From positions 1,240,001-1,304,000 of the forward strand of contig NZ_PYFT01000001.1 in the NCBI RefSeq assembly GCF_003023845.1: a stretch of DNA of 64,000 nucleotides. The letters are read 5' to 3'. The position numbers and the translations under genes are program-made. Numbering within the stretch: the first letter of the stretch is position 1; the number at the start of each line of letters is the position of its first letter. Below are positions 16,391 to 24,913 of the stretch, piece after piece. The DNA comes from Adhaeribacter arboris (lineage in GTDB: Bacteria; Bacteroidota; Bacteroidia; Cytophagales; Hymenobacteraceae). The notes under the pieces are model-generated. The model worked only from the letters and a program-made list of their open reading frames with translations, did no database searches and was not told the DNA's origin.

Positions 16391-17014
16391 CTATTTACGA
16401 TGCCGCTCTTGTAATATCTGAACCACATCATGTAACTTTAAATCGGATGCTGCCAGTAAAACTAGTAAGTGATACAATAAATCCGCTACTTCTTCTTTTA
16501 AACGATCTGTATTACCCGCTACCGCGTCAATTACGGTTTCCACCGCCTCTTCCCCTACTTTTTGAGCAATTTTCTGAATTCCTTTCTCAAAAAGTAGATT
16601 CGTATAAGATTTTTCCAGCGGGTTATTTCGTCGATTCTGAATCAAATTTTCGAGGTATTCTAAAAAAACAACGCTAGCATTTTGTTCTTCAAGTAATTCA
16701 CCTTCCTGTGGTGCTGGTTCAAAACAAGTCCGGGCACCGGTATGGCAAACCGGACCAACCGGGTTTACTTTTATTAATACCGTATCCTGGTCACAATCGG
16801 CTTGGATGCTGACTACGTGCAGGAAATTACCACTGGTTTCCCCTTTGGTCCAGAGTCGGTTTTTAGTGCGGGAGAAGAAAGTAACTACTTTTTCCTGCCG
16901 CGTTTTCTCGTAAGCCTCCTGGTTCATAAATCCAACCATAAGTACTTCCTGGGTAGCGTGGTTTTGTATAACGGCTGGTAGCAGACCACCGGCTTTGGCA
17001 AAATCTAATAACAT
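16391..17014 (-). CDS. hisIE: bifunctional phosphoribosyl-AMP cyclohydrolase / phosphoribosyl-ATP diphosphatase
   Basis: Carries out steps 2 and 3 of histidine synthesis. The N-terminal HisI domain (1-110) shows [27 protein letters not shown] and the metal-binding DCDQDTVL and CHTGARTCF. The C-terminal HisE domain (about 115-207) is a helical MazG-like pyrophosphatase with [11 protein letters not shown] and [14 protein letters not shown]. At 207 residues it is the normal fused form. Last gene of the his operon; it overlaps hisF by 10 nt. Confidence 0.97.
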   Translation of the reverse strand: MLLDFAKAGGLLPAVIQNHATQEVLMVGFMNQEAYEKTRQEKVVTFFSRTKNRLWTKGETSGNFLHVVSIQADCDQDTVLIKVNPVGPVCHTGARTCFEPAPQEGELLEEQNASVVFLEYLENLIQNRRNNPLEKSYTNLLFEKGIQKIAQKVGEEAVETVIDAVAGNTDRLKEEVADLLYHLLVLLAASDLKLHDVVQILQERHRK

Positions 17015-17766
17015 AAACGAATGGGTAAACCCTGGTTAGCTAAATATTGTTTAAGATCAGGAATTGGAATTTCTCCGAAGTGAAATATACTGGCAGCTAA
17101 GGCGGCATCCGCTTGTGCTTGATTAAAAACATCCGCAAAATGCGTCATTTGCCCGGCTCCTCCCGAAGCAATAACGGGTATCGAAACTCCTTGTGAAACG
17201 GCACCAGTAATATCTAAAGCAAAACCGTTCTTGGTACCATCATGGCTCATGGAAGTTAACAAAATTTCGCCGGCTCCTAAATCGGTAATTTGTTTTGCCC
17301 AATCTAGTGTGGCGTGTTCTGTTTCCAGCGTACCCGCGCGACTAAATACTTTCCAACCATGACTAGTTAGTTTGGTATCAATGGCCACGGTAATGCACTG
17401 ACTACCGAATCTTTTAGCCAGATCATAGACTAATTGCGGTTCTTTAATCGCGGCAGAATTAATAGAAACTTTATCAGCTCCTTCGTGTAATAAAACTTCT
17501 ACGTCGCGAATAGCACCAATACCGCCGCCAACCGTGAACGGAATATCAATGTGGCGGGCAATTTCCCGGACCAACTGGGCAAAAGTTTTACGTTCTTCGT
17601 TAGTAGCAGTAATATCTAAAAAAACCAGTTCATCGGCTCCTTGGCGAGCATACTCGGCCCCTAAGGCCACCGGGTCACCTGCATCCCGGATATTTTCGAA
17701 CATTACCCCTTTTACCGTGCGTCCGTTTTTAATATCCAGGCAAGGAATAATACGTTTGGTTAACAT
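17005..17766 (-). CDS. hisF: imidazole glycerol phosphate synthase cyclase subunit
   Basis: TIM-barrel cyclase subunit that uses ammonia from HisH to form imidazole glycerol phosphate and AICAR. The 253 residues begin [20 protein letters not shown], with the catalytic Asp at D11; the second catalytic Asp is in VAIDTK near residue 130. Phosphate-binding loops are TVGGGI and ASGGAG. It overlaps hisA upstream by 7 nt and hisIE downstream by 10 nt. Confidence 0.98.
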   Translation of the reverse strand: MLTKRIIPCLDIKNGRTVKGVMFENIRDAGDPVALGAEYARQGADELVFLDITATNEERKTFAQLVREIARHIDIPFTVGGGIGAIRDVEVLLHEGADKVSINSAAIKEPQLVYDLAKRFGSQCITVAIDTKLTSHGWKVFSRAGTLETEHATLDWAKQITDLGAGEILLTSMSHDGTKNGFALDITGAVSQGVSIPVIASGGAGQMTHFADVFNQAQADAALAASIFHFGEIPIPDLKQYLANQGLPIRLCY

Positions 17767-18482
17767 ACAAATCTTTTTAAATCAGCCAGCGAAATGGTTC
17801 CTTCGTAGATGGCTTTACCAATAATAACACCTGTTAAACCAGCTGCTCCCAGTTCCTCTACATCTTGAATAGTGGTAACCCCACCGCTCGCAATAAAACT
17901 AGCCCCGGGAAAAGTTTTGACTAGTTGGGCATACGTTTGGGTAGCCGGTCCTTGCAATTTACCATCTTTACTAACGTCGGTACAAATAAAGGTTTTAGCT
18001 GCGGCTTGTAAATATTGCTGAATAAAATCCGGGAGTGAAATTGTAGATTGTTCCGCCCAAGCATTGATAGAAATAAAGTTATCCCGGAAATCTGCTCCAA
18101 TAATTATTTTATCTGGTCCGAATGTTTCTAACCAATTCTGCACCAAATCAGGTTCCCGGACGGCGATACTACCGGCTGTAATCTGATTTGCCCCGGCATT
18201 AAAAGCCTGCTGGATAGCTTCCTCTGATTGGATGCCACCCCCAAAATCAATTATTAAATTGGTTTGACTAGCAATGGCTTCTAATACCGCTAAGTTTTGT
18301 GGTTTTCGTGCCCGAGCCCCGTCTAAATCAACTAAATGCAAGCGCGTAAGACCCGCGTCCGCAAACTGTTTTGCCACTTCCACCGGATTACTGGCATAGG
18401 TTTTTTGCTGAGCGAAATCACCTTCGGTTAAGCGCACGCATTGGCCTCCGATAATATCAATTGCCGGGATAATCTGCATCAT
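17760..18482 (-). CDS. hisA: ProFAR isomerase
   Basis: 1-(5-phosphoribosyl)-5-[(5-phosphoribosylamino)methylideneamino]imidazole-4-carboxamide isomerase, an Amadori-type TIM barrel paralogous to HisF. The 240 residues contain [19 protein letters not shown] (catalytic D9-type Asp), IDFGGGIQ, the second acid in [14 protein letters not shown], and IASGGVTT. It overlaps hisH by 4 nt and hisF by 7 nt. Confidence 0.98.
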   Translation of the reverse strand: MMQIIPAIDIIGGQCVRLTEGDFAQQKTYASNPVEVAKQFADAGLTRLHLVDLDGARARKPQNLAVLEAIASQTNLIIDFGGGIQSEEAIQQAFNAGANQITAGSIAVREPDLVQNWLETFGPDKIIIGADFRDNFISINAWAEQSTISLPDFIQQYLQAAAKTFICTDVSKDGKLQGPATQTYAQLVKTFPGASFIASGGVTTIQDVEELGAAGLTGVIIGKAIYEGTISLADLKRFVC

Positions 18483-19060
18483 AAAGCAAGAAAGTTCTGA
18501 ATAATACGCGTACCAGTCGGGCCACTTTTTTCGGTATGAAACTGCATGGCATAAAAATTTTTGTATTGTACAGCGGCACTAAAAGGCTCCGGATAAGCAC
18601 CGGTAGCAATGGTGTATTCACATACGGGTAAGTAGTAACTATGGACGAAATAAACGTAATCCTGCTCCTTTACTCCGTTAAATAAATCGCCTTTCAAATT
18701 AAATAAAGTATTCCACCCCATGTGCGGCACCTTCAAGCCATTATTAAACTTAATTACATTTATGGGCAGAATATCAAGCATTTGGGTATCGTTTTCTTCG
18801 GAATGCCGGCATAATAACTGGATGCCCAGGCAAATGCCTAAAAAAGGCTGGGTTAATTCGGGGATAACTTTATCTAAGCCTCTAGCCCTAAGTTCCTCCA
18901 TAGCGGAACTTGCTTCTCCTTCGCCCGGAAAGATAATTTTATCGGCACTACGGATAATTTCCGGATCTGCGCTCAAGGTAGCTTCGGCGCCTAATCTTTC
19001 CAGCGCAAACTTAACCGATTGCACATTGCCGCCTTTATAATCAATGATAACAATACTCAT
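18479..19060 (-). CDS. hisH: imidazole glycerol phosphate synthase glutaminase subunit
   Basis: Class I glutamine amidotransferase that supplies ammonia to HisF. The 193 residues contain DYKGGNVQSV at the N-terminus, the nucleophile Cys in FLGICLGIQLL, and the His/Glu pair in QFHTEKSG. The oxyanion-type loop is PGEGEASSAMEEL. It overlaps hisB by 1 nt and hisA by 4 nt, so the pair HisH-HisF is encoded in one tightly packed block. Confidence 0.98.
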   Translation of the reverse strand: MSIVIIDYKGGNVQSVKFALERLGAEATLSADPEIIRSADKIIFPGEGEASSAMEELRARGLDKVIPELTQPFLGICLGIQLLCRHSEENDTQMLDILPINVIKFNNGLKVPHMGWNTLFNLKGDLFNGVKEQDYVYFVHSYYLPVCEYTIATGAYPEPFSAAVQYKNFYAMQFHTEKSGPTGTRIIQNFLAL

Positions 19061-20154
19061 TATAAAATACCTTTGGTACTCGGGATTTCCATTTTGTTTA
19101 TGTCACGCGCAACCGCCATTTTAATGGACTTGGCGACTGCTTTAAAAATTGCTTCGATTTTGTGGTGTTCATTGGTACCCTCGGCCTTCACGTTCAGGTT
19201 GCATTTGGCAGCGTCGGAAAATGATTTAAAAAAATGAAAAAACATTTCCGTAGGCATATCTCCCACTCTTTCGCGTTTAAAGTCGGCTTCCCAAACTAAC
19301 CAGGGCCGACCGGAGAAATCTAAAGCTACCTGGGCTAATACATCATCCATAGGTAATAAATACCCGTATCGGCTAATTCCTCGTTTATCGCCTAACGCTT
19401 GCCCCAAAGCTTCTCCGATGGCAATGGCGGTATCTTCAATGGTATGATGTTCGTCAATATGTAAGTCTCCTTCCACTTGAATCTGCATATCGGCACCCGA
19501 ATGCTTGCTTAATTGTTCTAACATGTGATCAAAAAAGCCCAATCCCGTATGAATGCGCATTTCGCCTGTACCATCTATATTTAAATCAACTTTAATTTTA
19601 GTTTCGTTGGTATTCCGGATGATGCTGGCTTTACGGGCAGGTAAACGAAGATAGTTATAAATCTGGTCCCAGTTTTTCGCAGAATAAGCAGTTTCATTGC
19701 TTGAGTTGTTGTTCAAGTAAATTGCTTTACAACCAAGATTATCAGCCAGTTTTATGTCGGTAACTCTATCGCCAATTACATAAGAATTCATTAAATCATA
19801 ATTGCCGTTAAAGTATTTCTGTAACATCCCAATCCCTGGCTTACGGGTTGGTAGATTTTCATGCTCGAAGCTTCTATCAATCAGAATTTCAGTGAAAGTT
19901 ATTCCTTCTCCGGCTAAAATTTCCAGCATCTTGTTCTGGTAAGGCCAGAAAGTATCTTCGGGATAAGAAGAAGTACCTAATCCATCCTGATTGGTAACCA
20001 TTACAAACTCATAATCCAATTCAGATGAAATCTTAAATAAGTTTCGAATAACGCCTGGGATGAAGGAAAATTTTTCGAATGAATCAACTTGATAATCGGT
20101 TTTCGGCTCGATTAGTAATGTTCCATCCCGGTCAATAAATAAAACTTTTTTCAT
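19060..20154 (-). CDS. hisB: bifunctional histidinol-phosphatase / imidazoleglycerol-phosphate dehydratase
   Basis: Fused enzyme for steps 7 and 9 of histidine synthesis. The N-terminal HAD phosphatase (1-165) has FIDRDGTLL (nucleophile D8, D10) and [14 protein letters not shown]. The C-terminal IGPD (about 170-364) has the manganese-binding [14 protein letters not shown] and [18 protein letters not shown], and [14 protein letters not shown]. The fusion is typical of Bacteroidota and gamma-Proteobacteria. A 91-nt gap separates it from hisC, the largest in the operon; I see no terminator or promoter there. Confidence 0.97.
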   Translation of the reverse strand: MKKVLFIDRDGTLLIEPKTDYQVDSFEKFSFIPGVIRNLFKISSELDYEFVMVTNQDGLGTSSYPEDTFWPYQNKMLEILAGEGITFTEILIDRSFEHENLPTRKPGIGMLQKYFNGNYDLMNSYVIGDRVTDIKLADNLGCKAIYLNNNSSNETAYSAKNWDQIYNYLRLPARKASIIRNTNETKIKVDLNIDGTGEMRIHTGLGFFDHMLEQLSKHSGADMQIQVEGDLHIDEHHTIEDTAIAIGEALGQALGDKRGISRYGYLLPMDDVLAQVALDFSGRPWLVWEADFKRERVGDMPTEMFFHFFKSFSDAAKCNLNVKAEGTNEHHKIEAIFKAVAKSIKMAVARDINKMEIPSTKGIL

Positions 20155-20245
20155 TGAAAATTTTATAATTCTAAATATTTTAAATTGATAAAGTTCTTAT
20201 AATCAATTTAGTAAATAGTAAAACTTCATAATTACATTGAAGTAG

Positions 20246-21295
20246 CTAAATATAGCTTTTCAAACAAGTAAGGAGCCGTTCATTTTCATCTTTAGTGCCA
20301 ACAGAAACTCTCAGGCAATTCGTACAGCCCGGTTGATTGGTGCGGTTTCTAACTACAATCCCATTGTTTAACAAGTAAGAATATATCGCATTGGCATCGC
20401 TTACTTCTACCAAAATAAAATTAGCCTCTGAAGGATAAACTCTTTTAATTACGGGCAAATGCGTTAAGGCATCCGCGAGAAAATCCCGGTTCGCTTTAAT
20501 TTCATTTACCATTAAAGGTAAGCGACTGGTGTTTTGTAAAGCACTTAAGGCAATTTGTTGCGTAGCTTCGTTAATGTTATAAGGAGGCTTAATTTTATTT
20601 AAAAAAGAAATTATTTCTTCCGAGGCAAAAGCCATTCCTAATCTTAAAGCGGCCATACCCCAGGCTTTAGAAAAGGTCTGTAAAACCACCAAATTAGGGT
20701 AATTACTTAATTGCGTAGTCCAGCTTTCTTCCGCAGAAAAATCAATATACGCTTCATCTATCACGACTAAACCCGAGAAAGATTTTAGAATATATTCGAT
20801 ACTACTGCGGTTAATTAAATTCCCGCTGGGATTGTTAGGCGAGCAGATAAAAATAATTTTGATTTCCGAATGAATTTGCCCCTGCAGCTTATTTAATTGC
20901 AGCTGAAAGTTCTCGTCTAATCTAACCAGCTTTAATTCTACGTCGTTAAGATTGGCCGATACCTCGTACATGCCATAGGTAGGACTAAAAGCTAAAATTT
21001 GGTCATGGCCCGGTTGACAAACCAACCTAATTAAAAGATCGATTGCTTCGTCGGAGCCATTACCCAGAAAAATCTGTTCCGGCCGAACGGCTTTAACTTG
21101 AGCAATAGCGGCTTTTAACGCTTTTTGATGTGGGTCAGGATAACGATTGTACTGTTGGTTGGCCGCCATACTGCCCAGATTATTCTCATTCGCATCAATA
21201 AAAATGCTGGCTTCCCCTTCAAATTCATCCCGGGCGGAAGAATAAGGTTTCATGCCCCGGATATTCGGGCGTACCAAATTTGTCAGTTTAAACAT
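20246..21295 (-). CDS. hisC: histidinol-phosphate aminotransferase
   Basis: PLP-dependent class I/II aminotransferase converting imidazole acetol phosphate and glutamate to histidinol phosphate. The 349 residues contain FLGNGSDEAIDLLIR, FSPTYGMYEVSA, SPNNPSGN, VIDEAYIDF and the PLP lysine in TFSKAWGMAALRLG. The C-terminal arginine motif is LRVSVGTKDENERLL. It overlaps hisD by 8 nt. Confidence 0.97.
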   Translation of the reverse strand: MFKLTNLVRPNIRGMKPYSSARDEFEGEASIFIDANENNLGSMAANQQYNRYPDPHQKALKAAIAQVKAVRPEQIFLGNGSDEAIDLLIRLVCQPGHDQILAFSPTYGMYEVSANLNDVELKLVRLDENFQLQLNKLQGQIHSEIKIIFICSPNNPSGNLINRSSIEYILKSFSGLVVIDEAYIDFSAEESWTTQLSNYPNLVVLQTFSKAWGMAALRLGMAFASEEIISFLNKIKPPYNINEATQQIALSALQNTSRLPLMVNEIKANRDFLADALTHLPVIKRVYPSEANFILVEVSDANAIYSYLLNNGIVVRNRTNQPGCTNCLRVSVGTKDENERLLTCLKSYI

Positions 21296-22580
21296 GAGAT
21301 AAACTTTTTAAACGAATACTAACCGCTTGCCGATGGGCATCCAAACCTTCGGCATCGGCCATTACCTCTACCGTAGGACCAATTAATTGTAAACCTTGCG
21401 GAGTAAGATGCTGATAAGTAATTTTTTTAACAAATGAATCTAAGGAAACCCCGCTGTAGACCCGGGCATAGCCGTTGGTAGGTAATGTATGATTTGTTCC
21501 GGAAGCATAATCCCCCACTGATTCCGGACTATACTCACCTAAAAAAACGGAACCGGCATTGGTAATTTTCTCGGCTAATTGCTCATATTCTTTTACAGCT
21601 ATTATCAAGTGTTCGGGGGCGTACAGATTAGAAAAAGCCAGCATTTCAGTTGAATCTTTCAGTAGAATTCCTAAACTGTTGGTTAAGGTTTTGGCGGCAA
21701 TAGCTTTACGGGATAGATTATTCAATTGCTCTTTCAAAGATTCCTCCACTAATGAAAGTAATTTTTCGGAATTTGTAACAAACACTACCTGTGAATCTAC
21801 GCCATGCTCCGCCTGCGAAAGTAAATCAGCCGCCACAAATGCTGGATTGGCAGTTTCATCGGCAATTATTAAAACTTCCGAAGGACCGGCCGGCATATCA
21901 ATAGCCACACCGTACTTACCGGCCATTTGCTTAGCGACCGTAACGAATTGGTTTCCGGGACCGAATATTTTAGAAACGGCTGGTATGGATTCGGTACCAA
22001 AAGTAAGTGCCGCAATAGCCTGACTTCCTCCCACTTTCCGGATAGTCGAAATTTGAAGTAGGGAAGCCGTAAATAAAATAGCAGGATGAATGGTTCCATC
22101 TTGCCGGGGTGGCGTGCATAACACAATTTCCTGGCAACCGGCTAGTTTAGCAGGAATACCTAACATTAATAAGGTAGAAAATAAAGGAGCCGTACCACCC
22201 GGAATGTAAAGGCCTACCTTTTCAATCGCCACACTTTTGCGCCAGCAACGAACCCCGGGCATTGTTTCGATGGGAAATTTAACTTCGCGTTGGCTCTCGT
22301 GGAAAGCAGTTATGTTGGCGCAGGCTTGCCGAATAGCTAATTGTAATTCCTGAGGTATTTGCTCAGCGGCCACCTTTAACTCTTCCGGGGTAACCAGCAA
22401 ACTATTTAAACTTACCTTATCAAACTGGGCCGTAAAGTCTAATAAAGCTTTATCTCCGTTATCGCGTACCTGGTTAAAAACAGTTTTAATTTGTTCCTCA
22501 ATGGTTTCATACTCTTGTACGGGTCGCTTTATTAACTCTGGCCAGGTTGCCCGATCAGGGTATACTACTTTCTTTAACAT
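21288..22580 (-). CDS. hisD: histidinol dehydrogenase
   Basis: Zinc enzyme that oxidises histidinol to histidine in two NAD-dependent steps. The 430 residues show the family blocks VGLYIPGGTAPLFSTLLML, PAGPSEVLIIADETANP, LLSQAEHGVDSQVVFVT (zinc/catalytic His) and YASGTNHTLPTNGYARVYSG. It overlaps hisG by 1 nt (TAATG) and hisC by 8 nt. Confidence 0.98.
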   Translation of the reverse strand: MLKKVVYPDRATWPELIKRPVQEYETIEEQIKTVFNQVRDNGDKALLDFTAQFDKVSLNSLLVTPEELKVAAEQIPQELQLAIRQACANITAFHESQREVKFPIETMPGVRCWRKSVAIEKVGLYIPGGTAPLFSTLLMLGIPAKLAGCQEIVLCTPPRQDGTIHPAILFTASLLQISTIRKVGGSQAIAALTFGTESIPAVSKIFGPGNQFVTVAKQMAGKYGVAIDMPAGPSEVLIIADETANPAFVAADLLSQAEHGVDSQVVFVTNSEKLLSLVEESLKEQLNNLSRKAIAAKTLTNSLGILLKDSTEMLAFSNLYAPEHLIIAVKEYEQLAEKITNAGSVFLGEYSPESVGDYASGTNHTLPTNGYARVYSGVSLDSFVKKITYQHLTPQGLQLIGPTVEVMADAEGLDAHRQAVSIRLKSLSHV

Positions 22581-23431
22581 TACAATATCATTTTCTCAAT
22601 GGGTACCACCAATATACCTTGGGCGCCTGCTTCGCGTAATTTTTGAATAATTTCCCAGAAGTCGTCTTCGTTCACCACCGAATGTACTGAGCTCCAGCCT
22701 TCTTCGGTTAAAGGTAAAATAGAAGGAGCTTTCATGCCAGGCAATAAAGACTTAATCCGGGGAATGGCTGCATTAGGAGCGTTCAATAAAATATATTTTG
22801 CTTTTTGGGCTTTTCTGACGGCATCAATCCGGAATAATAATTGATTTAAGATTTGCCGTTTTACTTCCGTTAGTTTTGGATGGGCAATTAAAACCGCTTC
22901 GGAGCGAAAAACTGTTTGCACTTCGCGCAAGCCATTACTAATTAAAGTACTACCCGAGGAAACAATGTCGCAAATAGCATCGGCTAAGCCAATACTGGGG
23001 GCAATTTCTACGGAACCGCTAATGGTATGAATATGAGCTTGCACGCCTTCGCCGGATAAATAAGCCTGCAGTAAATTAGGGTAAGAGGTAGCAATATTTT
23101 TACCTTCCAACCCTGAAATATCATCATAAACTGTATTTTTAGGAACGGCAATAGATAACCGGCATTGCGAAAAACCTAATTTTTGCACCTGCAGTTCTTG
23201 TTTACCTTCTTCCACTAAAACGTTTTCCCCTACAATTCCTATGTCGGCAACCCCGTCTGCTACGTAACCGGGTATGTCATCGTCGCGCAGAAATAAGATT
23301 TCGAGCGGAAAGTTAGTGGCTTCAGTTTTAAGTTTTAAAGAAGAGTTAACAAAAGAAATACCGCATTCCCGAATAAGATTAAGAGAGTCTTCGCTTAATC
23401 TACCCGACTTTTGAATGGCTAATCGAATCAT
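22580..23431 (-). CDS. hisG: ATP phosphoribosyltransferase (long form)
   Basis: First and committed step of histidine synthesis, normally feedback-inhibited by histidine. The 283 residues represent the long form: two periplasmic-binding-like catalytic lobes (LAIQKSGRLSEDSLNLIRECG; DIVSSGSTLISNGL, the PRPP loop) and a C-terminal ACT-like regulatory domain (about 210-283, ending IEKMIL). It is the first enzyme gene of the operon. A histidine-rich leader peptide ends 96 nt upstream, so expression is probably controlled by attenuation as well as by feedback. Confidence 0.97.
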   Translation of the reverse strand: MIRLAIQKSGRLSEDSLNLIRECGISFVNSSLKLKTEATNFPLEILFLRDDDIPGYVADGVADIGIVGENVLVEEGKQELQVQKLGFSQCRLSIAVPKNTVYDDISGLEGKNIATSYPNLLQAYLSGEGVQAHIHTISGSVEIAPSIGLADAICDIVSSGSTLISNGLREVQTVFRSEAVLIAHPKLTEVKRQILNQLLFRIDAVRKAQKAKYILLNAPNAAIPRIKSLLPGMKAPSILPLTEEGWSSVHSVVNEDDFWEIIQKLREAGAQGILVVPIEKMIL

Positions 23432-23487
23432 TTTTTAATTTATATACTTCCTGAATATTAAAATTAAGAGCCGTTTGCAAGACAGCT

Positions 23488-23545
23488 AAAAACCAGGAGT
23501 TTCCTCCGCTCCGAACATAAATAATTTTATTCTCCGCGGGAGGAA
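23488..23545 (-). promoter_or_regulatory. attenuator-like alternative RNA structures of the his operon
   Basis: On the minus strand, TTCCTCCCGC (23545-23536, inside the last leader codons) can pair with GCGGAGGAA (23509-23501) with one bulge. Alternatively GGAG (23507-23504) pairs with CTCC (23499-23496) around a GAAA loop followed by TGGTTTTT (to 23488). The two are mutually exclusive. A ribosome stalled at the first His codons would leave the 5' arm free and favour the first form; one at the stop codon would cover it and favour the second. The terminator stem is only 4 bp, so this is provisional. Confidence 0.5.
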
Positions 23546-23637
23546 TGATGGTAATGGTGGAAATGGACAGCAAAAACAAACGCATGAGAAAGCGCTAAAA
23601 GAGGAAGATTGCTGTATGTTTTGCTGCTTTTCATCAT
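23527..23637 (-). CDS. histidine-rich leader peptide of the his operon
   Basis: A 36-codon frame between a promoter and hisG. After a hydrophobic start (MMKSSKTYSNLPLLALSHAF) it reads VFAVHFHHYHHSSRGE: five of the seven residues 25-31 are His, six in all. This is the hallmark of a his-operon attenuator peptide, like HisL of enterobacteria, though the sequence is unrelated. Two ATG codons open it; the first, at 23637, is 9 nt after a -7 element, so the message begins almost at the peptide. The mRNA after the His run can form mutually exclusive hairpins. It ends 95 nt before hisG. It would sense charged tRNA-His. Confidence 0.8.
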   Translation of the reverse strand: MMKSSKTYSNLPLLALSHAFVFAVHFHHYHHSSRGE

Positions 23638-23646
23638 AAGATGGTG

Positions 23647-23654
23647 CAAATGTA
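23647..23654 (-). promoter_or_regulatory. -7 promoter element of the his operon
   Basis: TACATTTG on the minus strand is a perfect TAnnTTTG. It lies 9 nt before the first leader ATG. A GTTTTT about 18 nt upstream is a weak -33 candidate. The same octamer precedes the tRNA gene at 57867. Confidence 0.6.
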
Positions 23655-23893
23655 AGCCAGAAAATGAATTATAAAAACTTATCTTAATTTTTTCTGATAC
23701 CTCACACTTTTCTGAATACATTTTTGTAATTTGCCGCTAATTTATAGAATATAACCATTTTTATTATACCATAAATTCTATTTTTTATATACTTACCTTG
23801 TACTCTGGCATTATTTTTTACTTCTGAATAAAATATCTTACTCCAATCTTAGTTAAACTAAAATGGTTGTTCCTAACAGAAACTATTAACTTT

Positions 23894-23901
23894 TAAGTTT
23901 G
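23894..23901 (+). promoter_or_regulatory. -7 promoter element of the DUF2911 gene
   Basis: TAAGTTTG matches TAnnTTTG, 11 nt before the start codon at 23913. TTG at 23867 is a distant -33 candidate (24-nt gap). It fires away from the his promoter on the other strand. Confidence 0.4.
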
Positions 23902-23912
23902 TTCTTTTTGCT

Positions 23913-24791
23913 ATGCGAGCTATACTAGCTATTATCTGTATCAGTTTTCTTTTTTTTTCGCCATTAGCTAAGGCGCAATTACGCTTCCCGCAACCTAGCC
24001 CGGCTGCTACTATACTACAAACCATTGGTTTAACGGAAGTAACTCTTAAATACCATACTCCCGGCGTAAAAAGCCGGGAAATTTGGGGGAAATTAGTTCC
24101 GTATAACGAAGTTTGGCGGACGGGAGCCAATGAGGCTACTCTTATTACCTTTTCGGACGCGGTAAAGATAAACGGGGAGAATGTGGCAGCCGGGACGTAT
24201 AGTTTGTTTTCCTTCCCCCAAAGTTCCGATTCGTGCCTGTTTATTTTAAATAAAAATACTACTTTATGGGGTACGAAGGGCTACAATCCCCAAGAAGATG
24301 TATTACGAGTACCCGCTCAAGTTAAAGAAGCTCCCTTCCACGAAACCTTTCAGTTTAGTTTTTCTAACGTTTCGCAAAATGCAGGCACTTTGAGTTTTCT
24401 TTGGGAGCGTAAGGAATTTTCCGTAATAATAGAAGTCGACACGGATGCTAAGGTATTGGCCATGTTGCAGGAAGACTTAAACAAAGCCAAACCCAATGAT
24501 TGGCAGATTTATGCGCAGGCAACCAATTACTTGATTTCGAAAAATACTCAACACGAATTAGCCTTACAGTGGATTGATAAATCGTTAACTATTAACGATA
24601 ACTTTTTTAATAATTGGATTAAGGCACAACTGTTAGCTCAAAAAGAAGAATACGAAGGAGCCGTAGATTTGTGTAAAAAAGCCATCAAACTAGGTAAAAA
24701 GGACCAGGAAGAATATAAAAAATACGAATCAAGTATTGAGCGCAACTTTAGCCTCTGGAAGTTTAAACGACACGAAGGAGACATGAATTAA
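23913..24791 (+). CDS. DUF2911 domain exported protein
   Basis: A 292-residue secreted or periplasmic protein. A signal peptide (about 1-21, MRAILAIICISFLFFSPLAKA) precedes a DUF2911 domain (about 22-175), recognisable from PSPAATILQTIGLTEVTLKYHTPGVKSREIWG, YNEVWRTGANEAT and INGENVAAGTYSLFSFP. The C-terminal third is helical and TPR-like (LALQWIDKSLTINDNFFNNWIKAQLLAQKEEYEGAVDLCKKAI). DUF2911 proteins are common in Bacteroidota and have no proven function. Single gene, divergent from the his operon. Confidence 0.88.
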   Translation: MRAILAIICISFLFFSPLAKAQLRFPQPSPAATILQTIGLTEVTLKYHTPGVKSREIWGKLVPYNEVWRTGANEATLITFSDAVKINGENVAAGTYSLFSFPQSSDSCLFILNKNTTLWGTKGYNPQEDVLRVPAQVKEAPFHETFQFSFSNVSQNAGTLSFLWERKEFSVIIEVDTDAKVLAMLQEDLNKAKPNDWQIYAQATNYLISKNTQHELALQWIDKSLTINDNFFNNWIKAQLLAQKEEYEGAVDLCKKAIKLGKKDQEEYKKYESSIERNFSLWKFKRHEGDMN

Positions 24792-24817
24792 ATCACCTTA
24801 TTCATTTTTGATGAATA

Positions 24818-24867
24818 TTTATACGTGTAAAAGGCGGAAACTGAATTCCGCCTTTTACACGTATAAA
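24818..24867. terminator. 22-bp perfect inverted repeat between convergent genes
   Basis: Arms 24818-24839 and 24846-24867 are perfect complements around a 6-nt loop, with core AAAAGGCGGAA. It sits between the convergent DUF2911 and TonB-receptor genes, where a bidirectional terminator is expected. There is no T run outside the stem; T-rich DNA is inside the arms instead. Confidence 0.7.
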
Positions 24868-24913
24868 CTGAGTGAGCGAACATAAATGAAGACTTTGTAC
24901 AATTTACTTTTAT

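Noticed and set aside
18479-23431. Internal promoter or terminator in the 91-nt hisC-hisB gap
   Set aside because: No TAnnTTTG element and no stable hairpin with a T run seen at 20155-20245.
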